Shown here: positions 27,720 to 35,257 of the stretch, piece by piece
Layout: the number at the start of each line of letters is the position of its first letter
Numbering within the stretch: position 1 is the first letter of the stretch
From: Pedobacter sp. N36a
Lineage (GTDB): Bacteria > Bacteroidota > Bacteroidia > Sphingobacteriales > Sphingobacteriaceae
Assembly (NCBI RefSeq): GCF_014472395.1
Contig: NZ_JACSZW010000003.1
Coordinates: 485,963 to 549,962, forward strand
Length of the DNA stretch: 64,000 bases
Direction of reading: 5' to 3'
Notes under the pieces: generated by a model
Databases searched by the model: none
The model's input: only the letters and a program-made list of their open reading frames with translations
Told to the model about the DNA's origin: nothing
Position numbers and translations under genes: made by a program

Positions 27720-28535
27720 ATGTCTGTAAATAAAGAAGTAAAACGGATCACGACCCATATTTTGCAAGCAATGAAGCAAAATGGTGAAAAGATCGCGATG
27801 TTAACTGCTTACGACTACTCTATGGCAACCATCCTAGATGATGCTGGTTTAGATGTTTTATTGGTTGGAGATTCAGCTTCCAACGTAATGGCGGGTCATG
27901 AAACTACCTTGCCGATTACCTTAGATCAAATGATCTATCACGCGCAATCGGTAGTTAGAGGTGCTTCACGTGCTTTAGTCGTGGTAGATCTTCCATTTGG
28001 ATCTTACCAGGGCAATTCTAAAGAAGCCTTAATTTCTGCCATCAGAATTATGAAAGAATCTGGTGCTCATGCCGTGAAGATGGAAGGTGGAACGGAAATC
28101 GTTGAATCTGTACAAAGAATCATTACTGCTGGAATTCCTGTAATGGGACATTTGGGCTTAACTCCCCAGTCTATATATAAGTTCGGTACCTACACGGTAA
28201 GGGCCAAAGATGAAGCGGAAGCTTTGAAATTGAAAACAGATGCGCTTGCTTTACAGGAAGCGGGATGTTTTGCCGTAGTATTGGAAAAAATCCCAGCGAA
28301 ATTGGGGAAAGAAGTTTCAGCATCTTTAATCATCCCTACGATAGGAATTGGTGCAGGAACGGATTGTGACGGACAAGTATTGGTGGTAAATGATATGATT
28401 GGTTTAACGAAAGGGTTTAAACCTCGTTTCTTACGCCAATATGTAAACCTTTACGATGGTATTTTAAATGCCGCACAGTCTTATATTAAAGATGTGAAGT
28501 CGAGTGATTTCCCGAACGAAAAAGAGCAGTATTAA
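27720..28535 (+). CDS. panB: 3-methyl-2-oxobutanoate hydroxymethyltransferase
   Basis: A 271-residue enzyme that adds a hydroxymethyl group from methylene-tetrahydrofolate to alpha-ketoisovalerate, the first committed step of pantothenate and CoA synthesis. Motifs: [27 protein letters not shown] (metal site Asp), [22 protein letters not shown] and [14 protein letters not shown]. Length and order are normal. It lies 39 bases upstream of the pseudouridine synthase gene, so a two-gene operon is likely. Confidence 0.96.
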   Translation: MSVNKEVKRITTHILQAMKQNGEKIAMLTAYDYSMATILDDAGLDVLLVGDSASNVMAGHETTLPITLDQMIYHAQSVVRGASRALVVVDLPFGSYQGNSKEALISAIRIMKESGAHAVKMEGGTEIVESVQRIITAGIPVMGHLGLTPQSIYKFGTYTVRAKDEAEALKLKTDALALQEAGCFAVVLEKIPAKLGKEVSASLIIPTIGIGAGTDCDGQVLVVNDMIGLTKGFKPRFLRQYVNLYDGILNAAQSYIKDVKSSDFPNEKEQY

Positions 28536-28574
28536 GTTTTATAATCTGGGCTTTAACCAGCTCCACACCTACAG

Positions 28575-29261
28575 ATGCCAATAACAGCAAAAGATATACT
28601 TTATGAAGACAACCACCTGATTGCGATCAGTAAACGCGCAGGTGATATTGTACAGGTAGATGAAACAGGGGATGAGCCTCTGGATGAAAAGGTAAAAAAG
28701 TACCTGGCCAAAACCTATAATAAGCCAAATAGTGCTTTCCTTGGAGTAGTACATCGTTTAGACCGCCCGGTTAGTGGTGTCATCTTGTTCGCAAAAACAA
28801 GTAAAGCCCTGGAACGGATGAATGCTCTTTTCAAAAACAGAGAGGTAAAGAAAACTTATTGGGCAGTGGTGAGAAATAAGCCAGCGCAGATTTCTGGAAC
28901 TTTAGTGCATTGGCTGGTTAAGAATCCACAAAAGAATGTGGTGACACCGCATCATGTAGAAGTAGCTGGCAGTCAGCGTGCGGAACTCAGCTATCGTTTG
29001 ATTGGAGAACTGAATGGTTATTACCTGATTGAGGTAGATCCGCTAACCGGAAGGTCTCACCAGATTAGGGTACAGCTTTCTACATTAGGATGTCCGATTG
29101 TAGGGGATAACAAATATGGTTACCCAAGAGGGAGTAGAAAAGGCAGTATATGCCTTCATGCCCGCAGATTGCAGTTTCTTCATCCGGTAAAAAAGGAACC
29201 TGTCAACATCTTCGCAAAGCTTCCGGTGGACGGCTTCTGGGAAAAGTTTGAAAATATGTAA
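28575..29261 (+). CDS. RluA family pseudouridine synthase
   Basis: A 228-residue enzyme that isomerises uridine in rRNA or tRNA. The catalytic signature HRLDRPVSGVILFAKT with the essential Asp lies near residues 61-76. LTGRSHQIRVQLSTLGCPIVGDNKYG near residues 155-180 is the second family motif. It lacks the S4 domain of RluC/RluD and is close in size to the shorter RluA-type enzymes of this phylum. The target uridine cannot be deduced. Confidence 0.9.
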   Translation: MPITAKDILYEDNHLIAISKRAGDIVQVDETGDEPLDEKVKKYLAKTYNKPNSAFLGVVHRLDRPVSGVILFAKTSKALERMNALFKNREVKKTYWAVVRNKPAQISGTLVHWLVKNPQKNVVTPHHVEVAGSQRAELSYRLIGELNGYYLIEVDPLTGRSHQIRVQLSTLGCPIVGDNKYGYPRGSRKGSICLHARRLQFLHPVKKEPVNIFAKLPVDGFWEKFENM

Positions 29262-29284
29262 TATCTAGGCAGTTCTGCTGCGGT

Positions 29285-29338
29285 AAAACCCAATAAGCTG
29301 ATGCGTTTTAAATAGTCTTCACTTATTGGGTTTTTTTA
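29285..29338 (+). terminator. Terminator of the panB operon
   Basis: A perfect 13-bp stem (AAAACCCAATAAG with CTTATTGGGTTTT) with a 24-base loop ends in seven T, 23 bases past the pseudouridine synthase stop. Confidence 0.88.
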
Positions 29339-29351
29339 TGCCCTTTAAGGC

Positions 29352-29843
29352 TTATTGACAAGGTTTAGGACTAAAGACAACATTATTGTCGAACTTCAGC
29401 TGTGCGCGGTTCTCAAACCTGTATTTTCCATTTTTTTCTTTGACCGGCCCGTAGCCTTCGTAGAATTTATCATCCTTTTTAAGCAACACAATTTCTCTCA
29501 CAGACCTTAATCCCTCTGAGTCAAAAGTATATTCTGCAAGGAGCGTATCGCCTTTCATTTCTCCGGAAAGCGTGCCCTTATTGGCATCTTTTTCCCAAAT
29601 GTGGTAGTCCAGAAAACCAGTGATTTCTTCTCCATTGGTTCGCAGTTGCATGGAGGCGGTATCTTTGTTTTTAATATACTGATAGCAGTTAATGGAACGT
29701 TTAGGCTTTTCGTTTGTTGCGGTAAAGCTGGTGTCGACTGCAATCATTCCAGAAGAATCTGTTAATGTTTTATCTGCCTGATTACTGTTACAGGAGGCCA
29801 TCATGGCGGTCAATCCTGCAAATAATAAGAGATATTTGTTCAT
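29352..29843 (-). CDS. Hypothetical lipoprotein
   Basis: A 163-residue protein with a lipoprotein signal (MNKYLLLFAGLTAMMASC, Cys18) followed by a polar linker. The mature domain is beta-rich: NCYQYIKNKDTASMQL, GEITGFLDYHIWEKDANKGTLSGEMKGD and LLAEYTFDSEG suggest an immunoglobulin- or lipocalin-like barrel. Similar small lipoproteins are frequent in Flavobacteria and Sphingobacteria without known function. A longer frame back to 29900 exists but gives no signal peptide, so the ATG at 29843 is used. Confidence 0.75.
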   Translation of the reverse strand: MNKYLLLFAGLTAMMASCNSNQADKTLTDSSGMIAVDTSFTATNEKPKRSINCYQYIKNKDTASMQLRTNGEEITGFLDYHIWEKDANKGTLSGEMKGDTLLAEYTFDSEGLRSVREIVLLKKDDKFYEGYGPVKEKNGKYRFENRAQLKFDNNVVFSPKPCQ

Positions 29844-30000
29844 TGTTTTATGGTTTGATACGCATAGCCTACTGCAATTGGCCTGCCAAAAAACACACAA
29901 GTAAGGACAACCTAACCGAGGCTGATCACATCGGCGGATACAGAAAGGGGGCTGGCCATAATTAAATGATACACCCCCTAAACTGATTTGATGATGGTAT

Positions 30001-30018
30001 GGCCTATTAAAATAGGCC
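30001..30018 (-). terminator. Palindrome after the GH30 gene
   Basis: GGCCTATT and AATAGGCC flank two bases, starting 12 bases past the GH30 stop. No T-run follows on the minus strand, so termination here is only possible. Confidence 0.35.
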
Positions 30019-30029
30019 TATAGCCCATA

Positions 30030-31457
30030 TTATTTAGCTCTTGGCTTGCTGTTCCAGATATAAGTTCCAGCAGCACCTGCGGCAAGTGTTGTACTCACCA
30101 CCTGACCATTGTATTTAATGTTGAAGGTTTGTGCTTCGTCACTGTTGTTCATCGTCACTAATACTAGTTTTCCTTCTGGTGTTTTGTAAGCTACGTTCTG
30201 GATTTTGTCGTCTTGATTTGAAGCGATACGTACAGAACCAGTCGGTACAAATTTAGAAGTCTGGCCGATAGAATAGAAGGCGATGTTTTTGCTCCAGGTT
30301 TTACCATCTACGGTAATTGCACCTAAACAGCTGGTACAGCCACCATCTGGTGTAAATGGACGGTATTGTGGATCTGCTGCCAGGTTCCATTCCAATACGG
30401 TTTTACTCCAGTTTCTTGGGGCACCAATCATTAAGGTCTCCACATGCCATTTTAGGTCCTTGGCGAAATCACCGGGGCCACCTACCCATTGCTCAGTAAA
30501 ATAGATATTTTTATTAGGGAAGGCTTCATGCACTTGTGATAGGGCAGAGATTTGTCCGCCATATAAGTGAAATGCGGAACCATCGATATATTGGTTAGCT
30601 TCCGGATCTTTTAAGATCGTAATTGGATAATCCGGACGGTCTGCATTATGGTCATAAATGATAATTTTAGTTTTGATGCCTGCAGCTTTAAATACCGGAC
30701 CTAAAGCAGTCTTCACGAAGTTGGCTTGATCTTGCGGTGTCATGTACATACTTGGGTTATTGCCCGGATGTAACGGCTCGTTTTGGATCGTTAACGCATC
30801 AATAACAATGCCTTGTGCTTTCATTGCCTCAATATATTTTACGAAATATCTGGCATAAGCCTGATAATATTCTGGCTTTAAACTACCACCGCGGTAAGCT
30901 TGATTGTCTTTCATCCAGGTTGGTGCTGTCCATGGGGAGCCCATGATTTTAATCTTTGGATTGATGGCAATGATTTCCTTTAACATTGGAACCAGGTCTG
31001 TCATCTCTTTTGCAATAGAGAAGTTTTTCAGTTCAGGGTCAGTTTGTCCTTTAGGCATTTCATTATAAGTGAAGGTTTCCGCACTTAAATCTGAAGCACC
31101 AACACTCAAACGCAGGTAACTAATGCCGATGCCATTTCCATCCGTAGAGAAAATCTCTTTTAACATTGCCTTTTTCTCAGCAGTTGGAAGTCCGTTCATC
31201 AGGGTAGCACTACCACCAGTTAAGGTATAGCCAAAGCCATCCATAGTTTGGAAAGTCTGCTGTTCATCTACTACAATATTGATGTGGTTATTCATCGCTG
31301 TAGAGAAATGTAATGGCGTTTTCTGCTTTTCCAATAGGGCAGAACGGTCGCCGCTCGTGATCCATGATTCTACACCTGTAGTTACTGGTGCCTCTTTCTT
31401 ACTGGCGCATGAACTCAAGGCCAGTGCAGCAATCACGCTTAAATTTAATAATCTCAT
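30030..31457 (-). CDS. GH30 family glycoside hydrolase, lipoprotein (probable endo-beta-1,6-glucanase)
   Basis: A 475-residue protein with lipobox LSSC (Cys17), so probably anchored in the outer membrane. The barrel starts with QTMDGFGYTLTGGSA. The acid/base Glu lies in LTIQNEPLHPGNNPSMYM and the nucleophile Glu in IYFTEQWVGG, both as in GH30. A small beta domain follows (FVPTGSVRIASNQ, VLVTMNNSDEAQTFNIKYNG). Together with the GH3 and SusCD genes this matches known beta-1,6-glucan loci whose key enzyme is a GH30_3 endo-1,6-glucanase; that specificity is inferred. It is the last gene of the operon, 15 bases after bglX. Confidence 0.88.
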   Translation of the reverse strand: MRLLNLSVIAALALSSCASKKEAPVTTGVESWITSGDRSALLEKQKTPLHFSTAMNNHINIVVDEQQTFQTMDGFGYTLTGGSATLMNGLPTAEKKAMLKEIFSTDGNGIGISYLRLSVGASDLSAETFTYNEMPKGQTDPELKNFSIAKEMTDLVPMLKEIIAINPKIKIMGSPWTAPTWMKDNQAYRGGSLKPEYYQAYARYFVKYIEAMKAQGIVIDALTIQNEPLHPGNNPSMYMTPQDQANFVKTALGPVFKAAGIKTKIIIYDHNADRPDYPITILKDPEANQYIDGSAFHLYGGQISALSQVHEAFPNKNIYFTEQWVGGPGDFAKDLKWHVETLMIGAPRNWSKTVLEWNLAADPQYRPFTPDGGCTSCLGAITVDGKTWSKNIAFYSIGQTSKFVPTGSVRIASNQDDKIQNVAYKTPEGKLVLVTMNNSDEAQTFNIKYNGQVVSTTLAAGAAGTYIWNSKPRAK

Positions 31458-31472
31458 AGATAATATGGCTAA

Positions 31473-33773
31473 TTAAGGGATGTAGTTAAAATTGATTTTC
31501 TGATCCGCAATCTGAAGGGTAAATTCTCCTTCTTCCGTGATCGCTTTGCTTTCGGTGTTGATGAAGGCCAGATCTTCGGGCTGAATTTTAAAAGTTACTG
31601 TTTTCGTTTCTCCAGCTTTCAGGTCGATTTTATCAAATCCTCTCAAACGTTTCACATCTGGAGTGATTAAGGTTGCGTATAAATCTGAAGTAAACAGCAA
31701 TACACTTTCTTTACCAGCTACTTTACCTGTGTTGCTTACATTTACAGTAACGGTCAGCGTTTCTCCTTTTTTCAGGGTATTGCTGCTCAATTTCAACTGG
31801 TCATATTTGAAGGTGGTATAACTTAAACCAGCTCCGAATACGTATTGAGGGTTGTAATCTGCATCATAATTGTAAACACCTTCTGTGGTGCCTTTATTTT
31901 CTGATGGTTTATGGTAATAGGTAAACAAGGCGTTAGGGAATTGTGGGTACGTATATGGCAGTTTTCCTGAAGGATTAACTACACCATACAATACATCCGC
32001 AAGGGCATCACCACCGAAGTTACCCGGAAGGTAAGTCTGTACAACAGCGCTCATTTTCTTTTCAAATTTGCTGATCACACGTGGGCGCCCTTCATTCAAT
32101 ACCAGGATTACTTTTTTACCAGTTGCTGCTAATTTATGCGCCAGTTCTGTTTGTAAATCGGATAGGTATAAATCGTTCATATTACCTGGAGACTCTGTGT
32201 AAGAGTTTTCTCCAAGACAAAGCACAATCACGTCCGCATCTTTTGCAGCAGCAATGGTTTCTTCCATTTTATCCGCATACTCCTCATAATATTTGCCATC
32301 CATTTTGTAGCTGACACCTGGGAAGTAAGTCACGTTTTCTTTTCCTGCTTTATTTTGTAAAGCTTTCAGGATAGTGTTGTATTTAGCTGCAAATTCTTCT
32401 ACTTTTTCCCCTTGCCATGAGTAAGTCCAGGCACCGTTTAAGGTTCTCATAGAATTGGCATTCGGACCAGCAACCAGGATTTTTGTTCCTTTCGCCAATG
32501 GTAGGATCTGATCTGTATTTTTCAATAAAGTAATTGATTCTGCTGCGGTTTGATAAGCTGCGTTTTCAAATTCCCTGCTACCGAATTTCGGGTAGTCTTT
32601 AGGGTTTGTAGTCGGTTTTTCAAATAGGTTCAATTCATATTTTACCCATAAAATTCTTCTTACAGCATCATCAATACGAGATTCTTTGACTTTTCCTTCT
32701 TTCACTAGCGCCAAAAGGTTGTCGCAGAAAGTCTCGTAGTTATAAGCGATCATCGACATGTCGATACCAGCATTAATAGCCAGCATAATTGCTTCTTTGT
32801 CGTCTTTCGCAATGCGATCTCTTTTGTAAAGGTTTTCAATATCGCCCCAATCGGTCACTACTAGACCTTTGAAGTTCAATTCTTCTTTTAATAATTCCGT
32901 AAGGATATGGTAATTGGCATGAACAGGAACACCGTTAATGATGCCAGAATTGATCATAATGGTTTTCGCACCTGCATCAATTGCCGCTTTAAAAGGAGGT
33001 AAATGGTACTCTCTTAAAGCTTGATCAGAAATAAAAGCAGGAGTTCTGTCTTTTCCTGAAACGGATACCTGGTAACCCAGGAAGTGCTTAATTGAAGAAG
33101 CTACTTTTTCCGGATGTGATACTTTGCCATCTTCACCTTCGTAACCTTTTACTGCGGCTACACCCAGTTCTTTGATTAGGTAAGGATCTTCTCCGAAACT
33201 TTCCCACTGACGAGGAAAACGGGGATCAGAACCCAGGTCCAACAGCGGGGCAAAGTTCCATGGGATAGCGCTTGCACGGGTTTCATAAGCAGTAATCGAA
33301 GCGCCATTTTTCACCAATGCACGGTTAAATGTGGCTGCCTGACCAATTTGCTGCGGGAACATGGTCGCACCAACGGTATAGGTTGCACCATGGATTTCAT
33401 CCACACCATAAATCACCGGGATTTTGTTTGGCGTTTGTTTCATCGCCACATTTTGAATCTTGCTGATGATGTTATACCAAACCTGTGGGGTTCTTGCTCT
33501 GTTGTTTGAAGTATTCAATATAGAACCAACATGGTATTTTACCAATACTCTTTGTAATTCTTTTTCGTCTAAACCGAAAGGTTCATCGCTTTCATAGCGT
33601 CCTTTTCCTTTTCCAACGACATCCAGCGTGATTTGTGCCATTTGTCCGACTTTCTCTTCAATCGTCATCTTTTTTAACAGGGCTTCTACTTTTGCCTGGT
33701 TGTTATGCTGAGCGATGGCCGTACCAAAAGTGCTGGAAAGCAACAATAAGGATAGAGTTGTTTTTAGTGTCAT
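31473..33773 (-). CDS. bglX: GH3 family beta-glucosidase
   Basis: A 766-residue periplasmic enzyme with signal peptide (MTLKTTLSLLLLSSTFGTAIA) that releases glucose from the non-reducing end of beta-gluco-oligosaccharides. The GH3 N-terminal barrel contains PVIYGVDEIHGATYT and KHFLGY; the nucleophile Asp lies in GLVVTDWGDIENL. The C-terminal sandwich (about residues 400-620) and a fibronectin III-like domain (about 650-750) complete the BglX architecture. The gene sits between susD and GH30, preceded by a hairpin with T-run, so its expression may be lower than that of susCD. Confidence 0.92.
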   Translation of the reverse strand: MTLKTTLSLLLLSSTFGTAIAQHNNQAKVEALLKKMTIEEKVGQMAQITLDVVGKGKGRYESDEPFGLDEKELQRVLVKYHVGSILNTSNNRARTPQVWYNIISKIQNVAMKQTPNKIPVIYGVDEIHGATYTVGATMFPQQIGQAATFNRALVKNGASITAYETRASAIPWNFAPLLDLGSDPRFPRQWESFGEDPYLIKELGVAAVKGYEGEDGKVSHPEKVASSIKHFLGYQVSVSGKDRTPAFISDQALREYHLPPFKAAIDAGAKTIMINSGIINGVPVHANYHILTELLKEELNFKGLVVTDWGDIENLYKRDRIAKDDKEAIMLAINAGIDMSMIAYNYETFCDNLLALVKEGKVKESRIDDAVRRILWVKYELNLFEKPTTNPKDYPKFGSREFENAAYQTAAESITLLKNTDQILPLAKGTKILVAGPNANSMRTLNGAWTYSWQGEKVEEFAAKYNTILKALQNKAGKENVTYFPGVSYKMDGKYYEEYADKMEETIAAAKDADVIVLCLGENSYTESPGNMNDLYLSDLQTELAHKLAATGKKVILVLNEGRPRVISKFEKKMSAVVQTYLPGNFGGDALADVLYGVVNPSGKLPYTYPQFPNALFTYYHKPSENKGTTEGVYNYDADYNPQYVFGAGLSYTTFKYDQLKLSSNTLKKGETLTVTVNVSNTGKVAGKESVLLFTSDLYATLITPDVKRLRGFDKIDLKAGETKTVTFKIQPEDLAFINTESKAITEEGEFTLQIADQKINFNYIP

Positions 33774-33783
33774 TTGTGTATTT

Positions 33784-33810
33784 AAAAAGGGAGCAATTGA
33801 TATTGCTCCC
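33784..33810 (-). terminator. Intercistronic hairpin with T-run between susD and bglX (partial terminator)
   Basis: On the minus strand GGGAGCAAT and ATTGCTCCC form a perfect 9-bp stem with a 4-base loop, followed by TTTTTAAA. It starts nine bases past the susD stop and ends 11 bases before bglX. It can reduce read-through from the transporter genes into the enzyme genes. Confidence 0.75.
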
Positions 33811-33818
33811 GGTAAAAA

Positions 33819-35246
33819 TTATTTGTTGATGGCCGTATTTCTATCTTGCTCTTTCTGCGACATCGGCAATAAGATTTTGTCGGGAGTAAGATTATAGTTT
33901 AGCGATGTGCCATTTCCGTCTTTCTGTGCATTCATCACCTGGACGGCACGATTGGTGCGTACCAGGTCATACCAGCGTTGTCCCTCAAAAGCAAGCTCCA
34001 GACGACGTTCTTTTTCAATTGCCAAACGCATTGCTGCCTGATCTGCTGCTGGAGTTGCAGCAAGGTTCACACGGTTTCTGATCTGATCTACCAGTGGTTT
34101 TGCCTGGGCCCAGCCACCTGGACTTAACTCATTCAATGCTTCAGCTTTTAACAAAATGATATCTGCCAAACGAAGGAAATAGATATTCGTCTGGTCATCC
34201 TTTCTGTATTTATTGATGTAAGGATATTGTGCTTTTGGCCAAAAGGTATCGCTCCAGCCTTCCGAAGTAGTATTCAGGAATTTGATGCTTGAATTTTTAC
34301 GGATTTGATCACCCTCTGTATCAAATGCTGCAGCAAGATCGTTAGTTGGGGTACAGAATTTTTTCCATCCTGCACCAACAATCACACTTGGCATCCAGTT
34401 TCCACGTTTGTTGGCGCCATTGCCACCATCGAACTGCATTTCCCAGATAGATTCTGAATTGTTCTTGTTAGTGCCTGTAAATAAGCCATCATAGCTGCCA
34501 AATAAAGAGTATCCGCCGCCAATAACAGCATCTGCATACTGGTTTACTTTTGTCCAGTCTGGGTTGGCTTTAGTCGCATATACTTTAGCCAATAACGCAT
34601 TAGCTACACCTTTAGTGAAGATCCCCTTGTTAGGAGCTGTCGTTCTGGTGTTGGCAAGCGCATATTCCAGGTCTTTAATGATCTGTTCGTAAACCACTGC
34701 GACACTGGATCTTGGAACCTGCATTTCTGCCTGATTGGCTGGGGTTTTTAGTACAATAGGTACTGGACCCCATAAACGTACCAGGTAAAAGTATAGATAA
34801 GCTCTGAGTCCGGCTGCTTCCCCTAGGATTTGAGCTCTTCTATTGCCTTTATCTAATTCAGGATCTTGAATAAGGGGTACATTTTCTAATACCTCATTCG
34901 CATTTTTAATCTGTGAATACAGTTCTGACCAATCTCTTTCCAATACTTCATTAGTAGAGTTGACGCGAAACTCATCCATTTGGAACATCGCAGGATTGTC
35001 ACCACCAGCATAAGCGTTATCAGCAATCACATCTCCATTGAGCATGAAATCCCAGATATGGGTGTTGTTGTACATTCCGCCATAAGCACCTCCAAGCAGC
35101 TTTTCAGCCCCTTTAAGGTCTACGAAAGCCTCCTCTGGTGTTTTTTGGTTGAATGGGTTCTTATCTAAAAAATCTTTTTTACAGCTGGTTTGTACCCCGA
35201 TAGTCAGGGCTGCAGCGGCTAAAATTGAATATAATTTAATTCTCAT
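33819..35246 (-). CDS. SusD/RagB family nutrient-binding outer membrane lipoprotein
   Basis: A 475-residue surface lipoprotein: signal with Cys22 in the lipobox, then KKDFLDKNPFNQKTPEEAF, the classic SusD start. The helical TPR-like scaffold includes LGEAAGLRAYLYFYLVRLWGPVPI (about residues 140-165), and the C-terminus has RLADIILLKAEALNE and IEKERRLELAFEGQRWYDLVR, the SusD signature. It forms the lid over the SusC channel and binds the glycan. It is 11 bases after susC. Confidence 0.94.
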   Translation of the reverse strand: MRIKLYSILAAAALTIGVQTSCKKDFLDKNPFNQKTPEEAFVDLKGAEKLLGGAYGGMYNNTHIWDFMLNGDVIADNAYAGGDNPAMFQMDEFRVNSTNEVLERDWSELYSQIKNANEVLENVPLIQDPELDKGNRRAQILGEAAGLRAYLYFYLVRLWGPVPIVLKTPANQAEMQVPRSSVAVVYEQIIKDLEYALANTRTTAPNKGIFTKGVANALLAKVYATKANPDWTKVNQYADAVIGGGYSLFGSYDGLFTGTNKNNSESIWEMQFDGGNGANKRGNWMPSVIVGAGWKKFCTPTNDLAAAFDTEGDQIRKNSSIKFLNTTSEGWSDTFWPKAQYPYINKYRKDDQTNIYFLRLADIILLKAEALNELSPGGWAQAKPLVDQIRNRVNLAATPAADQAAMRLAIEKERRLELAFEGQRWYDLVRTNRAVQVMNAQKDGNGTSLNYNLTPDKILLPMSQKEQDRNTAINK

Positions 35247-35257
35247 GTCTATTGTTA

